Assembly: GCA_012064385.1 (NCBI GenBank)
Contig: QRDG01000873.1
Coordinates: 186,001 to 250,000, forward strand
DNA from: Puccinellia tenuiflora
Taxonomy: Eukaryota > Streptophyta > Magnoliopsida > Poales > Poaceae
Reading direction: 5' to 3'
Length of the DNA stretch: 64,000 nt
In this document: piece by piece, positions 44,797-56,657 of the stretch
Layout of the letters: every line of letters begins with the position of its first letter
Numbering within the stretch: position 1 is the first letter of the stretch
Made by a program: the position numbers and the translations under genes
Notes under the pieces: model-generated
Database searches by the model: none
The model's input: only the letters and a program-made list of their open reading frames with translations
Told to the model about the DNA's origin: nothing

Positions 44797-45305
44797 TGTT
44801 GGGGTTATGTCGAACAGGTGTCCTCACAGAGAAGACTAAAAGCCAGCATACCAGGGTGGCCCATAGTGGTGGTAAGCCGAATCCGGCTTAACCGGGCGGC
44901 CCAGTATGATGAAGCGCAGGAGGCCCATCCGGCTAAGAGAAGATTCCAGAAGCCGGCCTGCATTGCGGAAGACTTAGCCCACAAGGCAGGGCTCAAGCCG
45001 GATTGGAGTAGAACTCTGTGCTTAATCGGTTAGGTTTCCTCCTGTAAGCCCTAGGTCCGGACGCCTTTATAAGCCGGCCTACGGGGAGCTTTAGGGCACG
45101 CTCTCGATCCCAATCCACTCTATCTCGGCGATATTGCCTTATAGTGAATTATAGCAGCACGTAGGGTTTCGCCACCATTGCGAGATCTGAAGCTGGGTAA
45201 ACCCTTTGTCACCCCATTGCCGGAATACCCCACGTCTCCAAAACCCCTCTCTCTACCTAGCTCGATGGCACCCCTGCCGCGGCTAGATTCGACAATACCA
45301 TGACA
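44797..45305 (+). repeat. Element F, 3' LTR
   Basis: 509 bp, the same length as the 5' LTR. It ends ACCATGACA, followed by the duplication ATAGG at 45306-45310. Confidence 0.92.
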
Positions 45306-45984
45306 ATAGGATTGCCCCCGGTCTCCCTTGAAATAATTCGGCTGTGGTGTGCCGAAATTTTGCAATGGTGACTGGGAGGTACTATTGGCTGCAATAACCT
45401 GAGTCGGCACCTGCACTCCTGTAGAACTTCCATATAACCGGCCATGGCCATGAAGGTAAGCCAATTCATGAGAACCACTAGATGCATATGGGGCGGAATA
45501 ATTAATCTCACAAGGCGATGTGTAAGTCGGCTGAGAGTAACCGGCCAAATAGCTCGTAGAAGCGTAGCCGATTTCCCCATCCATCGGCATGTTTGGGGGA
45601 TGATCCCGAATACTGCGAGTCGGCAGCCGATGAATAAAACAGTGAGACATCTTCTAACATGTGAAGTGTCCCATGTTGATCAATCGAGTACTCAATGTTA
45701 TTCATCGGCCTATAATCTGGGGCAGCCGATGCATGAGAACTCGGATCTGTTTGTCGCGCGTAGACAAGGCGGTCCTCTATCGGCTTTTGCTCATAGCTAT
45801 ATGGAAGATAACTAGAGCTAGCCGATATAGTAACCCCATCCACACCGATGCGAGGGAAATTTGCATCTACGTAAATCTCTTGATGGTACATGTTACCTCT
45901 GTAGATTGTTGCCTCTTGATGCGCTCCTTGTAGCGAGAACGGGTTGTAGATCGTTTGACGCTTCGTCCCCAACGGAGTCGCCAA
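45306..45984 (-). pseudogene. Element D large ORF, N-terminal part, frameshifted
   Basis: Reading the minus strand, a frame opens at the primer site itself (ATPLGTKRQ comes from primer-site bases) with no clear ATG. It gives about 150 residues rich in Tyr, Ser and Pro, for example ISASSSYLPYSYEQKPIEDR. Near 45600 the reading must change frame: from there PMDGEIGYASTSYLAGYSQ, then YFKGDRGQSY up to the F insertion at 45310, continuing in phase at 32308. No recognisable domain. The overall shape, one long ORF starting near the primer site with no pol after it, is that of a non-autonomous element with its own protein. Confidence 0.5.
45966..45983 (-). promoter_or_regulatory. Primer-binding site of element D
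   Basis: The minus strand reads TGGCGACTCCGTTGGGGA, seven bases from the LTR. I do not assign the tRNA with confidence. Confidence 0.8.
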
Positions 45985-45990
45985 AAAGTG

Positions 45991-47539
45991 TGTTGCGCTT
46001 TAAACGGGGCCCCACACTCGCAAATCGGGAGTCGCCAAGGTGTTTGATCAACCACACCTAAGATTCAGGTACCCGCGGTGTCGAGGGAGATTCTCCACAA
46101 CTCACACTGCAGGAGGCCGGCTTCCAGCGCGATACGCAAGACAGTAAGCCGACACTTTTGATAGTAGACGCCCCAGGTCCTCGGGAGGGACCCCGTCAGA
46201 GGAAGCCAGCGACGATTGGCTGCTCTAGGTCGGCCTGACCGCCCCTAGAGCCTCGTGGCTCCACAACTCGCCGGCATGGCCGGCTCATGGAAGAACGAGA
46301 AGCATAGGTACAAGGGTAAAGGTAGACGAAAAGATAGATAGATTGATATGTCGATTGGTGTTGTTCTATTCAATCGGCCATCACCTCTCACATATATATG
46401 AGGCGGCTGGTCTTCCCGTACAAGCAAAGGACTCATCTAGGCTTTCCTTACAAGAAAAGTACATCAATTCCCGTCCTAAACCCTAATCCTAGTCCAAGTC
46501 GAACTCCTGTCCAGATTCGCAGCTCCTCCTGTCCTGCTTCTTGCTGTGAATGCCAAAGTCACATATTAACTCGGATAGATACGACCCAAAGACCAAACTT
46601 GTACGTCTCGAGGAGGCGAACAACTCTCGCGATGATCACTTTTCCATCCGAAGCCGTCTTGATAACTATCCGGGTCCATCTTAATCTGCTGGTCTAAATC
46701 TGGCAGGTGACAGATTAAGCCGGCCGTTCTCTGTCATGGCTCTGCAGTTTGCACCTTAATCCGGATTGCAATGACTCCAAAAGCATAGTTGTAGGACTCG
46801 ACGACGTGCAAAACTTTTGTGTTAAGCACTCCTCCATATGAGGTATCCTTCATGATGCCGTAGTTCGAGTTAAGGTCTTCCCCGACATGTCGCCTTTCCT
46901 GGGTGCTGTCTTTGCCAGGTCGTCAAGCCTTCCCGGGTCCTCCTTGAGTTCCCCTAACCGGCTAACAAGCCTGATTATAGCAAGACCCGGCTCCATATGG
47001 AAATGACGGTACGCCTTCTCTCTGAGATATGATGACATGCCGGCTTGGCGGCATGCTGGCTTGATGGCGGGTTGCCGGCTTGATGGAGGTAAGCCAGATA
47101 AACCTTATCGTCTTGGTAATCAGCGTGCTAGGTAGCTTGCCGACGTGTCATGGAAGCATGCCGGCTTGGAGATATGCCGAACCGTCGGCTTCTCCTCCTA
47201 GGAAGTGGCTTCTTGCCGACTTTAGTGTGGCAGTATGCCGACTTCGGAGACAGCAATGCCGATTCAAAGATAAGCCGGCTTGTGGCTGCCGCTGGGACAT
47301 GAAATGCCGGCTCCTTGAATAAAGTCAACTCCGATGCCGACTCCTTGGAAAATGACGGCTCCTGGATGACCAAACGCCAGGTCCTGGGACATGGTGTCCT
47401 GCAGCCTGGTGGCTTGCCAATTGAGACATAGCCTGTCTCCTTCCTCTTTGTCCATGTCTTGGGGTCCTCCGTGTACATCTCGCCTTGATCAAGAACATCC
47501 AGGGTCAAAATGGCTAGGTGCCAAAAATGGGTGCAAACA
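45991..47539 (-). repeat. Element D, 5' LTR (right)
   Basis: 1549 bp, colinear with 15132-16684 with scattered single-base changes and a few small indels (for example GGCGCCTTTCTT is shortened to GGCTTCTT near 47208). Confidence 0.88.
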
Positions 47540-48632
47540 GCTTGATATCCTGCTAATCCCAAAAATTCCGTACTGAGAGGGAATACTTCTCGTGCATCCA
47601 ACTCCCTGAGCCAAAAATCTTTGCCATTTGTGTCCACCATACCTACCTAAATGTGGTATTTCCCTGCCACTCCAAGTAAAATTTTGATGTGCTATCTTTA
47701 AAATATTTAAAATTCTCCTTTTTGTGCCCCTGTTTTTAAGCTCATGAGGAAGTAGTAAGAAGTTGGTTATAGCTTGTGGCAAGAAAGGTCATTTCCCCCC
47801 TTTTCACCCGGTGTTGATGGTTCACGTCTCACTTGAATTAACCCGAGAGCGGCTTAAGCAAAATATAAATATAGCTCACCATTCTCCTCCGCACAATGAA
47901 AATCTGAGAAATCAGCTCAACATTAGTTAGTGGTCAAACAAAGGAGAAAGAGGAATGTACTCGTTCCTCTAAAACCAGCCGCTCTCACAAGTCTAAAAGA
48001 CTTGCTTGTTATGGGGGACTAGCTAGTTTCTTTGCTGTAAAGTCATTGACGAAAGCATGCATGTCTCAAAACTGTTTTACTTCTCTCAAAAAAAAAAAGC
48101 TCTAGCACATGATTAATCCCTGCTTCCCTCTGCGAAGGGCCTTTCTTTTACTTTTATGTTGAGTCAGTCTTCCTCTTCCTTCTAAACTCGTCAAGCAATC
48201 ACTTGGTATCAACTTTGGTTCATGTTTTACTTCATGTTATCTTTGTGTCTAACTGTGAAAACTTTGTATTGACTTTATCTTGAGATAAACAAGTTGCAAG
48301 TTGAAGCTTTTGCTAAAAACTTAAATCTTCCTTTGTGTTGGCCAAACTCCTTTGTTGAATCAATATTGCTTTGTGAGTTATCAATCATTGTCAAGTGTTA
48401 TGCTTTTAAACTTTGAAAGTGTTCTTTTCTAAATTACTTCTTGCTTAGATGTTTTACCTGGTTAATCATTGTTTGTTTCATTCAATGAACCTTTGTTTTG
48501 GATCATTGCATTCAGTTCATATGCTTTACATGATTAGATGATCATGATTGTGATTGGTAGCATGTCACTTCAAAAATTATTTTGTTATCACTTACCTACT
48601 CGAGGACGAGCATGAGTTAAGCTTGGGGATGC
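47540..48632 (+). mobile_element. Element B internal sequence right of D, with polypurine tract
   Basis: It resumes at GCTTGATATCC, colinear with A at 7157-8225, and ends in the polypurine tract AAGCTTGGGGATGC (48619-48632). No gene seen. Confidence 0.85.
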
Positions 48633-50005
48633 TGATACGTCTCCGACGTATCTATAATTTTTGATGTTCCATGCTTGATTATATATCAGTGCCACATGTT
48701 TTTACAATGTTTTTATATCATTTTTGGCATGATTTATGGAACTACCCTATTAACAAGATGCCCAGTGCCAGTTCCTGTTTTCTGTTGTCTTTTTGTTTCA
48801 GAAAAGTTGTTCTGGGAAGTTTCTCGGATTGCTCTCATAATTTACGGGAATTATTTCCAATATTAAACGAAGACGGAACCCGAAGGACAGCCGAAGGGGA
48901 CGCACAGGGGCTCCAGGCGCCACTTGGCCGCGACCCCTTGGCCGCGCGTGGGGCCCACCTGGGGTCCCTGTCCATCGCCTCGCGCCGCCCCTTCGCCTAT
49001 AAATTCTCCTCAGAACCAAAAAACAGAGGAGGCGCAATCATAATCTCCAGAATACATCCGAGGCCGCCACCATCTCAAATCCTAGTTTGGGAGGGTTCAG
49101 AAGCTCTTCCCGGCACCCTGACGGAGAGGGGAATCGACGCCGGAGGCATCTACACCACCATGCCTGCCTCCGGAGTGATGCCTGAGTAGTCCACCACGGG
49201 ACTACGGGTCCATAGCAATAGCTAGATGGTTGTCTCTCCTCCTTGTACTCCACTGTCTAGATCTTGTGAGCTGCCTATCATGATCAAGATCATCTATTTG
49301 TAACTGCTACATGATTAAGTTTGCATGGATCCGATGAATTGTGGAAGTCATTACTTTTGTTCAGCTATGTGTTTCATCTATGATCTTGCATGCTCTCCGA
49401 TGCTAGTGGTTGCTTTGGCCGAGTAATTGTTAGTGTTGTATGAGGGAGTATTTATGCTAGATAGTGGGTTCATGCCTCTCTTTGTCTGAGTTCGGTGACA
49501 GGAACGGTTAAGGCTAGAGATGTGTAGTTGCCACTAGGGAGAAAACAGCGGTGTGATTTCTTCGTGTTTTCTACATTGCTTACATTATGCACATTGTTAA
49601 GGCTAGAGATGTGCAGTTGCAACAATATCTTTTGGAGAGACACCTCTAGTGAACTGTGGACCACGGTCCTATTTTCCTACATTGCTTACAACCGTCTTCA
49701 TAGCTTTTCATCATCATTTGCTCGTTGGTCATATTTCATCCTCATCATGTTTTACATCCACACATTTAATTTTTTATGTTTGGCAAGCCGGAGAGATTGA
49801 CAACCTCTCTGTTTTGTTGGGGCAAAGTAGTTTGTTGGTGATTGTGTGCAGGTCCACGTCAATAATCGAGAAACAACGCTATTGACACCTTGCTAAGCTT
49901 TCTCCAAGTCCTACTGGTTCGACAACCTTGGTTTTGAAATCAAGGGAAAACTTCCGCTACGCTGCTTCATACCTTCCTCTTGGGGTTTCCCCACAGCAAT
50001 CAGCA
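48633..50005 (+). repeat. Element B, 3' LTR, with deletion and filler
   Basis: 1373 bp against 1569 in the 5' LTR. At 49596-49621 about 220 bp of LTR is replaced by a 26-bp filler that copies sequence found 89 bp upstream (49507-49532). TATA box at 48997-49004. The LTR ends CAGCA at 50005, followed by GATAG. Confidence 0.9.
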
Positions 50006-50010
50006 GATAG

Positions 50011-50572
50011 CGATCCCAAGGTGGATTATTAGTCATAGATGCAGTCAGAAGATGGTCTATGTATTTTGACTTAATGCCCATATTAGATGAAACGGTGAAC
50101 TATATTGTTTTATGATAGCCTTGTTGTGCGCCCACAATTCTGTCAATTGCCATGCTGTAATTTGTTTACCCATCATGTATATCTTTTGGAGAGACACCTC
50201 AAGTGAACTGTGGATCTCGGTCCTATTTTCCTACATTGCTTAAAACCGTTTTCATAGTTTTTCATCATCATTTGCTCATTGGTCTTACTTCACTCTCATC
50301 ATATTTAACATCCACACATTTAATCATTTGTGTTCAGCAAGCCGGAGAGATTGACAACCTCTCTGTTTTTGTTGGGGGCAAAGTACTTGTTTGTGATTGT
50401 GTGCTGGCCCGCGTTAATCTACAAGCGCCAGAGTAGATTGACACCTCGCTAAGCCTTCTCAAAGTCCTACTGGATCTGATAACCTTGGTTTTGTAATCAA
50501 GGGAAACTACTGCTTTGCTGCATCATACCTTCCTCTTGGGGTCTCCCAGCGAACGTGTGATCCACGTCATCA
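50011..50572 (+). repeat. Element A, LTR 2, second part
   Basis: It continues LTR 2 from CGATCCCAAGG and ends GTCATCA. The right copy of the GATAG duplication is at 50006-50010. Confidence 0.9.
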
Positions 50573-50583
50573 AGCTCTTTTTC

Positions 50584-50669
50584 TGGCGCCGTTGCCGGGG
50601 ATTTGAAGAAGGCTTCTCGAACTACCAAGTCCTCCGTCAACAAGCTTTTTCTGGTGCCGTTGCCGGGGA
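50584..50669 (+). promoter_or_regulatory. Doubled primer-binding site, tRNA-Asp type (A, region 2)
   Basis: TGGCGCCGTTGCCGGGGA (50584-50601), a perfect match to the plant tRNA-Asp complement, is followed 68 bases on by TGGTGCCGTTGCCGGGGA (50652-50669). Both are preceded by CAAGCT and a run of T, so the block is a short direct duplication. Confidence 0.85.
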
Positions 50670-50836
50670 CTTGGAAGCTTCAGCTAGGGGAGTTTCACAC
50701 ATCCTTTCACTTTACTTTGTTATTGTTGCTTAGTATATTTTTTGTTAGTCTTGTTTTGCCTTTTGTTTGCTCTAAAACTGAAAAACACAAAAAACAAATT
50801 CCAGCACCTTGTTTACTTCGGTTTTATCTTGTTATC

Positions 50837-51685
50837 ATGACTAGTGCTTCAGATATTACGTCTTTGGGAGAGATTCTTACTTTTGAACAAAAGGTTGGAG
50901 AGAGTTTTAAAAATCCTTGGGAAAGAATTTCAGAACCTTACAAGAAAATGCAGCCCAGAATTGAATTGGGAGTTCTCCTAAAAATTTTCTACTTTGGTCT
51001 TACATCTGTGTATCAACACACTTTAGATATTATGGTAGGAGAAACCTTCTCTGAATATGATGCAATTAAGGCTTTTAGAATTGTTAATGGGCTAGCCATT
51101 TTTCCTATGATGGATAAAATTGATAAGGTTATTGAAAAATTAGATAAGATGGAGAAAACTTTAAATGATCTTGCTATAAATGAAAAAGAGAGTGTTTCAG
51201 AAGCTAAGCAACCCCTTGCTTTAATGAAAAATGATTGGGAACCTTTTATTAAAATTGAAATTGATCACCAAAACTTTCTAGCTTATTGTGATCTAGGTTC
51301 CACTGTTTCAATCATGCCAAAAATGGTGTATGACTCTCTTACTTATACGAATATGATGGATTACCCATTTTATCATTCTCATGCTAATGAAAATATTTCT
51401 AAGATTATAGGAAGAGCTAATGGTATCCCTGTTGTCTTCCGAAATAAAATGTTCCCCATTGATTTTATTATCTAAGAGAAATTTCAAGGGAATATAGTTT
51501 TAGGGAGATCTTTCCTTAAAGCTGTTGAGTGCTTTATTAATGTTAAGTATGGATTTTTGAAGCTCAACTCCTCCATTAACCGAAAGATGTTTTTCCCTTG
51601 TAAGGTAAAAGATGAGCCTATTGAAGGGGGTAATAATTTTGATATTGAGGAAATTGATAAACTTGAATTTGCCCTTTTTGCCTAG
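50837..51685 (+). pseudogene. Retroelement ORF with retropepsin-like segment, one in-frame stop (copy 2)
   Basis: The frame is open from ATG 50837 to TAG 51683-51685 (282 codons) except for one TAA at 51473-51475, where copy 1 has TTA. Otherwise the reading is nearly the same as copy 1, including CDLGSTVSIMP. After the stop it goes on with GRSFLKAVECFINVKYGFLK, showing the length of the ancestral protein. The first 100 residues match no domain I know. It is followed after five bases by the shared hairpin. Confidence 0.7.
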
Positions 51686-51690
51686 CTAAA

Positions 51691-51711
51691 AGGCGTTAAA
51701 GAAAAGCGCTT
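51691..51711 (+). other. Conserved hairpin after the ORF (A, region 2)
   Basis: Identical to 5766-5786. Confidence 0.7.
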
Positions 51712-52130
51712 ATGGGAGGCAACCCATTTTATTTTACCTTCTGTTTCTTTTTGGTTTCTTTGAGTTTTGGGTGATGTTACTTCTGTAACAACTCCCTTGT
51801 ATCTTTTTCTTTTGGTTTTTGGTGCCAAGAATAGCCTCTAAACAGAGGATGACTAATCGGTGAGTTTGCTGTCCAGAAACAGATTTCTGTTCTTCACTGT
51901 TCGAAAATCCAAAACATCACAGAACGTCATCACTGGCTGTAAATTTTTGACAGCAAGCATCAGGGTTTTGTCTACCTTTCTATAGTTTTAAGTTTTCTGA
52001 TTTGAGGTCCATAAGTGTCCCGAAAAAATTCATCTTTACAGTCTGTTCTGTTTTTCACAGATTCTGTCCTTAGTTTTGCATTGCTTCTTTCACGGGCAGA
52101 GTGAAGCTCTTTACAAAGCTGGAGCTTTAC

Positions 52131-53287
52131 TTAGGCACACTTCTTTTGATCTTCTGCTTATGCATAAGCCGGCTTATGAATTTCGGTGGGGAGAAACTGC
52201 AGTGAGGAGAAGCTCCTAGAAACTGCTTAGGAGACTTCTTTTGAGCTTGTGAAATTTTGGCTTATTTGATGTGTTGAGTTGTGAGATGTCTATAACGCCC
52301 CTAAATTTGATATGTGTAGTAAGTAAATCGATGTTATCTTACATATGCTAGTTTTTAGTAGGAAATAGCTACAAATAACATTAAATGTAAAATTATAATA
52401 AAAACATGGTATCATATAGTTTTTTCAGTACGTGCCAAAATAAAAAGAATATGAAAAGGTAGATGATAAAAATAAAAGAGTTGTTGCCAAAATTTCACCG
52501 GATGCCAATCATCTTTAGCTAGCTTTTTAATGAATTTTTATACTGCAAATTCATAATATGTATGTATATATAAATTAGTAAAGTCTTTGAAGTAGACCGA
52601 CCATTAAAAAAAGGAACAATCTGAACAATACCAACAAGCTGCACCTCACCTCGTGAACTAGATCAAGCGAGGACGACGAAAACCAGATCAGACCAGAGGG
52701 GCCTAGTTAACTGGATCACTGAGAAATCTCACCTCGGAATGGTCCTAGAAATTGGAGCTCGAAGCCTTTGTACGGACGCGGAGCTCAACATCGTCAGTAT
52801 AATAGCGGAGGCGGAACGACAACCACGGTCCGAAGCTCCAGGCAGCGACCACATACTTCAGGCGGAGGCAGAGAGCGTATGGGCGGGCGAACCTCGGAGA
52901 AGACGCGTGCCTAGAACTGATAGCGGGTCGGTGGCTGCGGCGGCGCCGTCGCCTGAACCCTAGACGTGGCGGCGCTGTGCTCGTGCGAGAGGATGGGGAA
53001 CGGCCGAACGGGACGATGTAGGGAAAAGAATGAGAAAACGCTTCGGTCCACTCAGTGGCATTTGTGGGGTAATACACGGAACAAATAGGGGTAATCCGGC
53101 ATAGCGCTTCATTTTTCAGGTCAGAAGCTCGGGAAACTGCCCTCCGGTTGTTTCTCTAGGCCGCCGATTTTGCACTGTAAGCCCAAAACGCGGTGGGAAG
53201 AAACGGGCTAGAAGCAGACACTTCTTTTGGGCTTCTCTGGTGGGGAACCTAGAAGCAGCTCTACAAGCCCAAAAGAAGTGTGCCTTA
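52131..53287. mobile_element. PIF/Harbinger-like non-autonomous DNA transposon
   Basis: The insert 52134-53284 (1151 bp) is flanked by TTA (52131-52133 and 53285-53287) and has 15-bp terminal inverted repeats GGCACACTTCTTTTG. The uninterrupted site is seen at 6208-6216. The 3-bp TTA duplication points to PIF/Harbinger. No transposase frame is visible. The right end also folds on itself through a 17-bp inverted repeat (53218-53234 with 53265-53281). Confidence 0.8.
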
Positions 53288-53537
53288 GACCTTTGTGACA
53301 GTAGCTAATGTTGTAAAAAATAAGTTCATGATATGTGCTTTGGAACTGAAGGAAGATTTTGTTTTTGTGGACTAACTCCTCTAATGAAGTTGCTATAAGT
53401 TTTGCGTGAAGGAAGTTTTCAAGTATCCAAGTGCGAGGTGATGAAGGAAGATCAAGAAGGGATAAAAGAATAAGCTTGGGGAGGCTCCCCATGGACCTTC
53501 CTCTGAAATATTCAAGAAGTCACAAGCGTCTAAGCTT

Positions 53538-53558
53538 GGGGATGCCCAAGGCATCCCC
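53538..53558 (+). repeat. PPT-like perfect inverted repeat (A, region 2)
   Basis: Same as 6459-6479, preceded by CTAAGCTT. Confidence 0.75.
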
Positions 53559-53729
53559 TTCTTAATCAACAATTATCAGTTTCTCTCATGGTACTATATT
53601 TTTATTCCTTTACTCATTATGTGCTGTTTTTGGAGCGTCAGTTTGTTTTTACTTTCAGTTTGTTTGTGTTTAGTTCTCTGGTCTTTGCAATAATTTGGAT
53701 CAATGCATGCTTGTTTGGGAGAGAGACAC

Positions 53730-54176
53730 TGACGTGGGTATACCCTCCGGGCACTCCACCATTGGCATACCCGATGCGGCCCAGCTGAAGATATATTTGG
53801 AGTCCCACCTGGCGGCCCAACGAAGTCCAAGAAGCCACAACTTGGAGTACAAGAAAAACTCATGTAAACCCTACATGGCTGGATATATAAGCCAGGTAGG
53901 GGCACCCTTTAGGGGGAGATGGGAGACACCACACCCGCCACCGGCGGCAACATAGATGAGATCCAATCTCCACCACCATAGCCTCCGGGCCACCTTGTAA
54001 TCGTCATCATCAATATAGTCAGACAAGAAGGATGTAGGTCTTTACCTCACAATGAGGGGCCGAACCTGGGTAAATCCTTGCTTGTCAGCATCCGACACTA
54101 CCAGCGCGCCAACTTCTCCCTCTATACGAAACCCAAGGATGCTATCCGAGGGATTTGCCGTGGTAACCCCACATCA
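53730..54176 (+). repeat. Element H, 5' LTR
   Basis: It ends ACCCCACATCA, one base off the CCACGTCA of the 3' LTR. Confidence 0.88.
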
Positions 54177-55554
54177 ATTGGCGCCGTATGTGGGAAGAAC
54201 ACGCACTGGATTCACGGTGTCGGCGGCTTCAATATACATCAACAATGGCGGCAACTCGCCGCACCAGATCAGCGCACGGGGGCTCTACATCAGCATTACC
54301 CTCGTATGCAACTGATCAGATCTACGTGATCAAGATTCATCAACGACGAACAGATCGCATCTACAGCAGCGGCAATCCGTGCCTAGCGGATCCAATCTAC
54401 ATCAACATCATCAATATCGGCGACCTCGTTATCGGATAGCCGATGAGTCAGATACGCTAGCGCGATCGGCTCCAAACCTGCATCACCACGCCAGGCGATG
54501 CGCATGCCTGGGTTCCTTCACGGACGCGAGGACTCAACATCGTCACTGCCATCGCGTGCGTCTACCGAAATTTATTGGTGGCACGATCTGAGTCTCGACT
54601 CATGCAAGCAATAGCGGCACGTGCCTGCGAGACTCTAGCGGCGGCTCGCTCTCCGTTTTTCAGTACTCGACGAGAGGTTTCGATCGTTCCGGGCTTCCGG
54701 CAGAAGCTAGCTAGCTCGATCCATAGGATCACGTACCGGCCTCGCTAAACACGTACGGGTCTTACCAATCAATCAAGGTAGCTGATTAAAAAATTCAGGA
54801 AAGCATGATTTCCTCGATCGATCACATCAAGCAAACAAAGAAGGAAAGAAAATTCCGCACGAAGGGCACTTGGATCGATCAAGCATGAATCCAGGCGCAG
54901 CAGGCAAACAGATCGGCGGTCCATGGTGCCGTCGCGTCGACGTAGACCGGCACTATGCAGCTCAGCAGCGCGCATCAGCCAGCAGCCACTCCAATCTTGG
55001 CGCATCAGGGTGACTCGAGCTTCCGCTCCGTCCCTACGGCCGTCATCGACTCCGCCCATCGCGGACAACCGCGACCGACATAGACTCGTCGCGGACAACT
55101 TTGGTCTCGCCAGCATCGCGACCGGCTTCATCGACACCATGATCGTCTACAACTTCATCCAATCTAATTCGGACCGCGCCGTCTTTGACGAGCCGATGGT
55201 CCGTAGACGTGCTCCACGTCATCAACAATGAGGCAATCAACAGGCCAGCCGTCGGGTCAGGCGAACTCGGGATCCCCTCCTGCTACACCGACTCCGCCGT
55301 GGATATCAACAACACGCCGTTCCGGCTTAATCGCCATACAACCTACGCATCATCAACAACTAAGTCGTTTTCATATTTAATTTCTTTAATCAATAAGGCT
55401 ACTTAGCCATACATTTATAATCTGTTTTGGCCGCATCTGACACTCGGGGGCTGCGCCACACATGGTACAAAGATTGTTTCCTTTCAGTTATTGCAGATGT
55501 AGTACCCACCAATTCGACAAGATAGACTCGGGGGCTGAACGTTGCAGTCGCCCC

Positions 55555-55705
55555 TCGAGTCCGTCGCATCTACTCCGCCGCATTGACTCCGTCCGCCGCG
55601 TCGAGTCCCTCGCATCTACTCCGCCGCGTCGACTCCGGTCCACCGCGTCGAGTCCCTCGCATCTTCTCTGCCGCGTTGACTCAGTCCGCCGCATCGAGTC
55701 CCTCA
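55555..55705 (+). repeat. Tandem repeat, unit about 46-47 bp, in element H
   Basis: Units begin TCGAGTCC at 55555, 55601, 55648 and 55694 and contain CGCATCTACTCCGCCGCG with changes. Confidence 0.8.
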
Positions 55706-55708
55706 GCA

Positions 55709-55790
55709 GCACCCGATACAACATCGCCTCAGCGACACCTGATACTACATCGCCTCAGCGACAACCGATACAACATCGCCTCAGTGGCAC
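55709..55790 (+). repeat. Tandem repeat, 26-bp unit, in element H
   Basis: Three units of the form ACCCGATACAACATCGCC followed by TCAGCGAC. A diverged fourth copy lies near 55818-55850. Confidence 0.8.
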
Positions 55791-56657
55791 CCGATTCTCG
55801 GGGGCTGCTGTACAGGCCTTACAACCACATCGGCTTAGTGGCACCCGATATCTGAAAGACTAACATGCACTCGAAAGGTTATCGACTCCAGTCTAACCCG
55901 AGCAAATAAACAAAATACCCGAGATGAATCAGATGCAATTGACCCTCGGATGCTGCACTTTACCGTGCAAAGGTAAGACCCACCGATTCGTCGTGTAGGG
56001 CCGGGGCCAGCAGCAACAGCTGAGGTACCTGACAACTGTGTCGTGCCAACAGGCATGATGAAAATCCCGACGGACGCATTGGGTACCCTTAAGACCTCAA
56101 ATATTGCCTGAGTCGAATGGTCTATCTTCCGGATTCGAGCCCGGGGACTCGAGTCTGACGTAGGCTGGTAAGGTTCGTGCCCAAGAGCACCTAACTGGTC
56201 CCGATACTGTCGAGTGAACCAGGCCTGCAACACTGAACATCCTACGCAAAAACACCCTGCGAAACGGATACGAAAAACATTTCCTGAAATTATAAGTCGC
56301 ACCAGGAAAACAAGACAAAGAGTTGAGTCCCTGCTAGACTCTTCGAGTCCTACACTCCCATTGGGAGCGCACTCGCGACGTGCTCGACTACGACAAAAAG
56401 CAAGGCAAATTGAGCCTATACCCAACTATAAATAGTTGAACATAGCCTTGGGGGCTACTCCCATTGAGAGCGCTGGTCGCGCACCCGATGTGAATTGAGT
56501 TAAATTTGCGTTTGCACTCAGTCCTCAGCAGAGTCGACAATATCGCACCGGATTTCTCAAAGATATCAACATACCTGACGGATCGGCTATGCCTACTCGA
56601 CATGCTGCTCTGAGTCTCTGCCTGATTCTGCGAATCGACCAGACACTCGGGGGCTAC

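Larger units (their letters stand above)
32314..45305 (+). mobile_element. Element F: Ty3/gypsy, Tat lineage, with antisense extra gene
   Basis: 509-bp LTRs (32314-32822 and 44797-45305) are flanked by ATAGG (32309-32313 and 45306-45310). The order is gag, protease, reverse transcriptase, degenerate RNase H, archaeal-type RNase H, integrase, then a long 3' region with an antisense gene. The second RNase H marks the Tat lineage of plant gypsy elements. By hand I count about 17 differences between the two LTRs (about 3%), so the insertion is not very recent. A 985-bp solo LTR sits in it. Confidence 0.93.
15132..47539 (-). mobile_element. Element D: non-autonomous LTR retrotransposon, minus strand
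   Basis: The LTRs are 15132-16684 and 45991-47539. The flanks GTTTG (15127-15131) and GCTTG (47540-47544) match except for one base; the empty site in the A copy reads GCTTG, so the left copy has a C-to-T change. Direction is set by the primer site next to the right LTR and the polypurine tract next to the left one, both on the minus strand. Its own internal sequence is about 4 kb (16685-16759, 29103-32313, 45306-45990) and codes for a large unknown ORF. No polymerase is present. It hosts E and F. Confidence 0.88.
9232..50005 (+). mobile_element. Element B: non-autonomous gypsy-type LTR element, host to D
   Basis: B has LTRs at 9232-10800 and 48633-50005, a tRNA-Asp-type primer site, one ORF, the shared hairpin and the shared polypurine tract. 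Its own sequence is 9232-15131 and 47540-50005, less the Mutator-like element; the rest is element D. The LTR is clearly related to that of A but distinct, for example GATTGCTCTCATAATTTACG in B against ACGCGCTGAAAATT in A, so B is a separate subfamily that inserted into a relative. Confidence 0.9.

Noticed and set aside
47489..47782. Minus-strand frame of about 97 codons, seen again at 57167-57442
   Set aside because: It spans the D/B border at 47540, is not kept open in region 1 of A, and has no known domain. The likely cause is sequence shared by the 3' non-coding region.
55555..55790. CRISPR-like array
   Set aside because: The repeats are directly tandem without unique spacers, and the genome is plant nuclear DNA.
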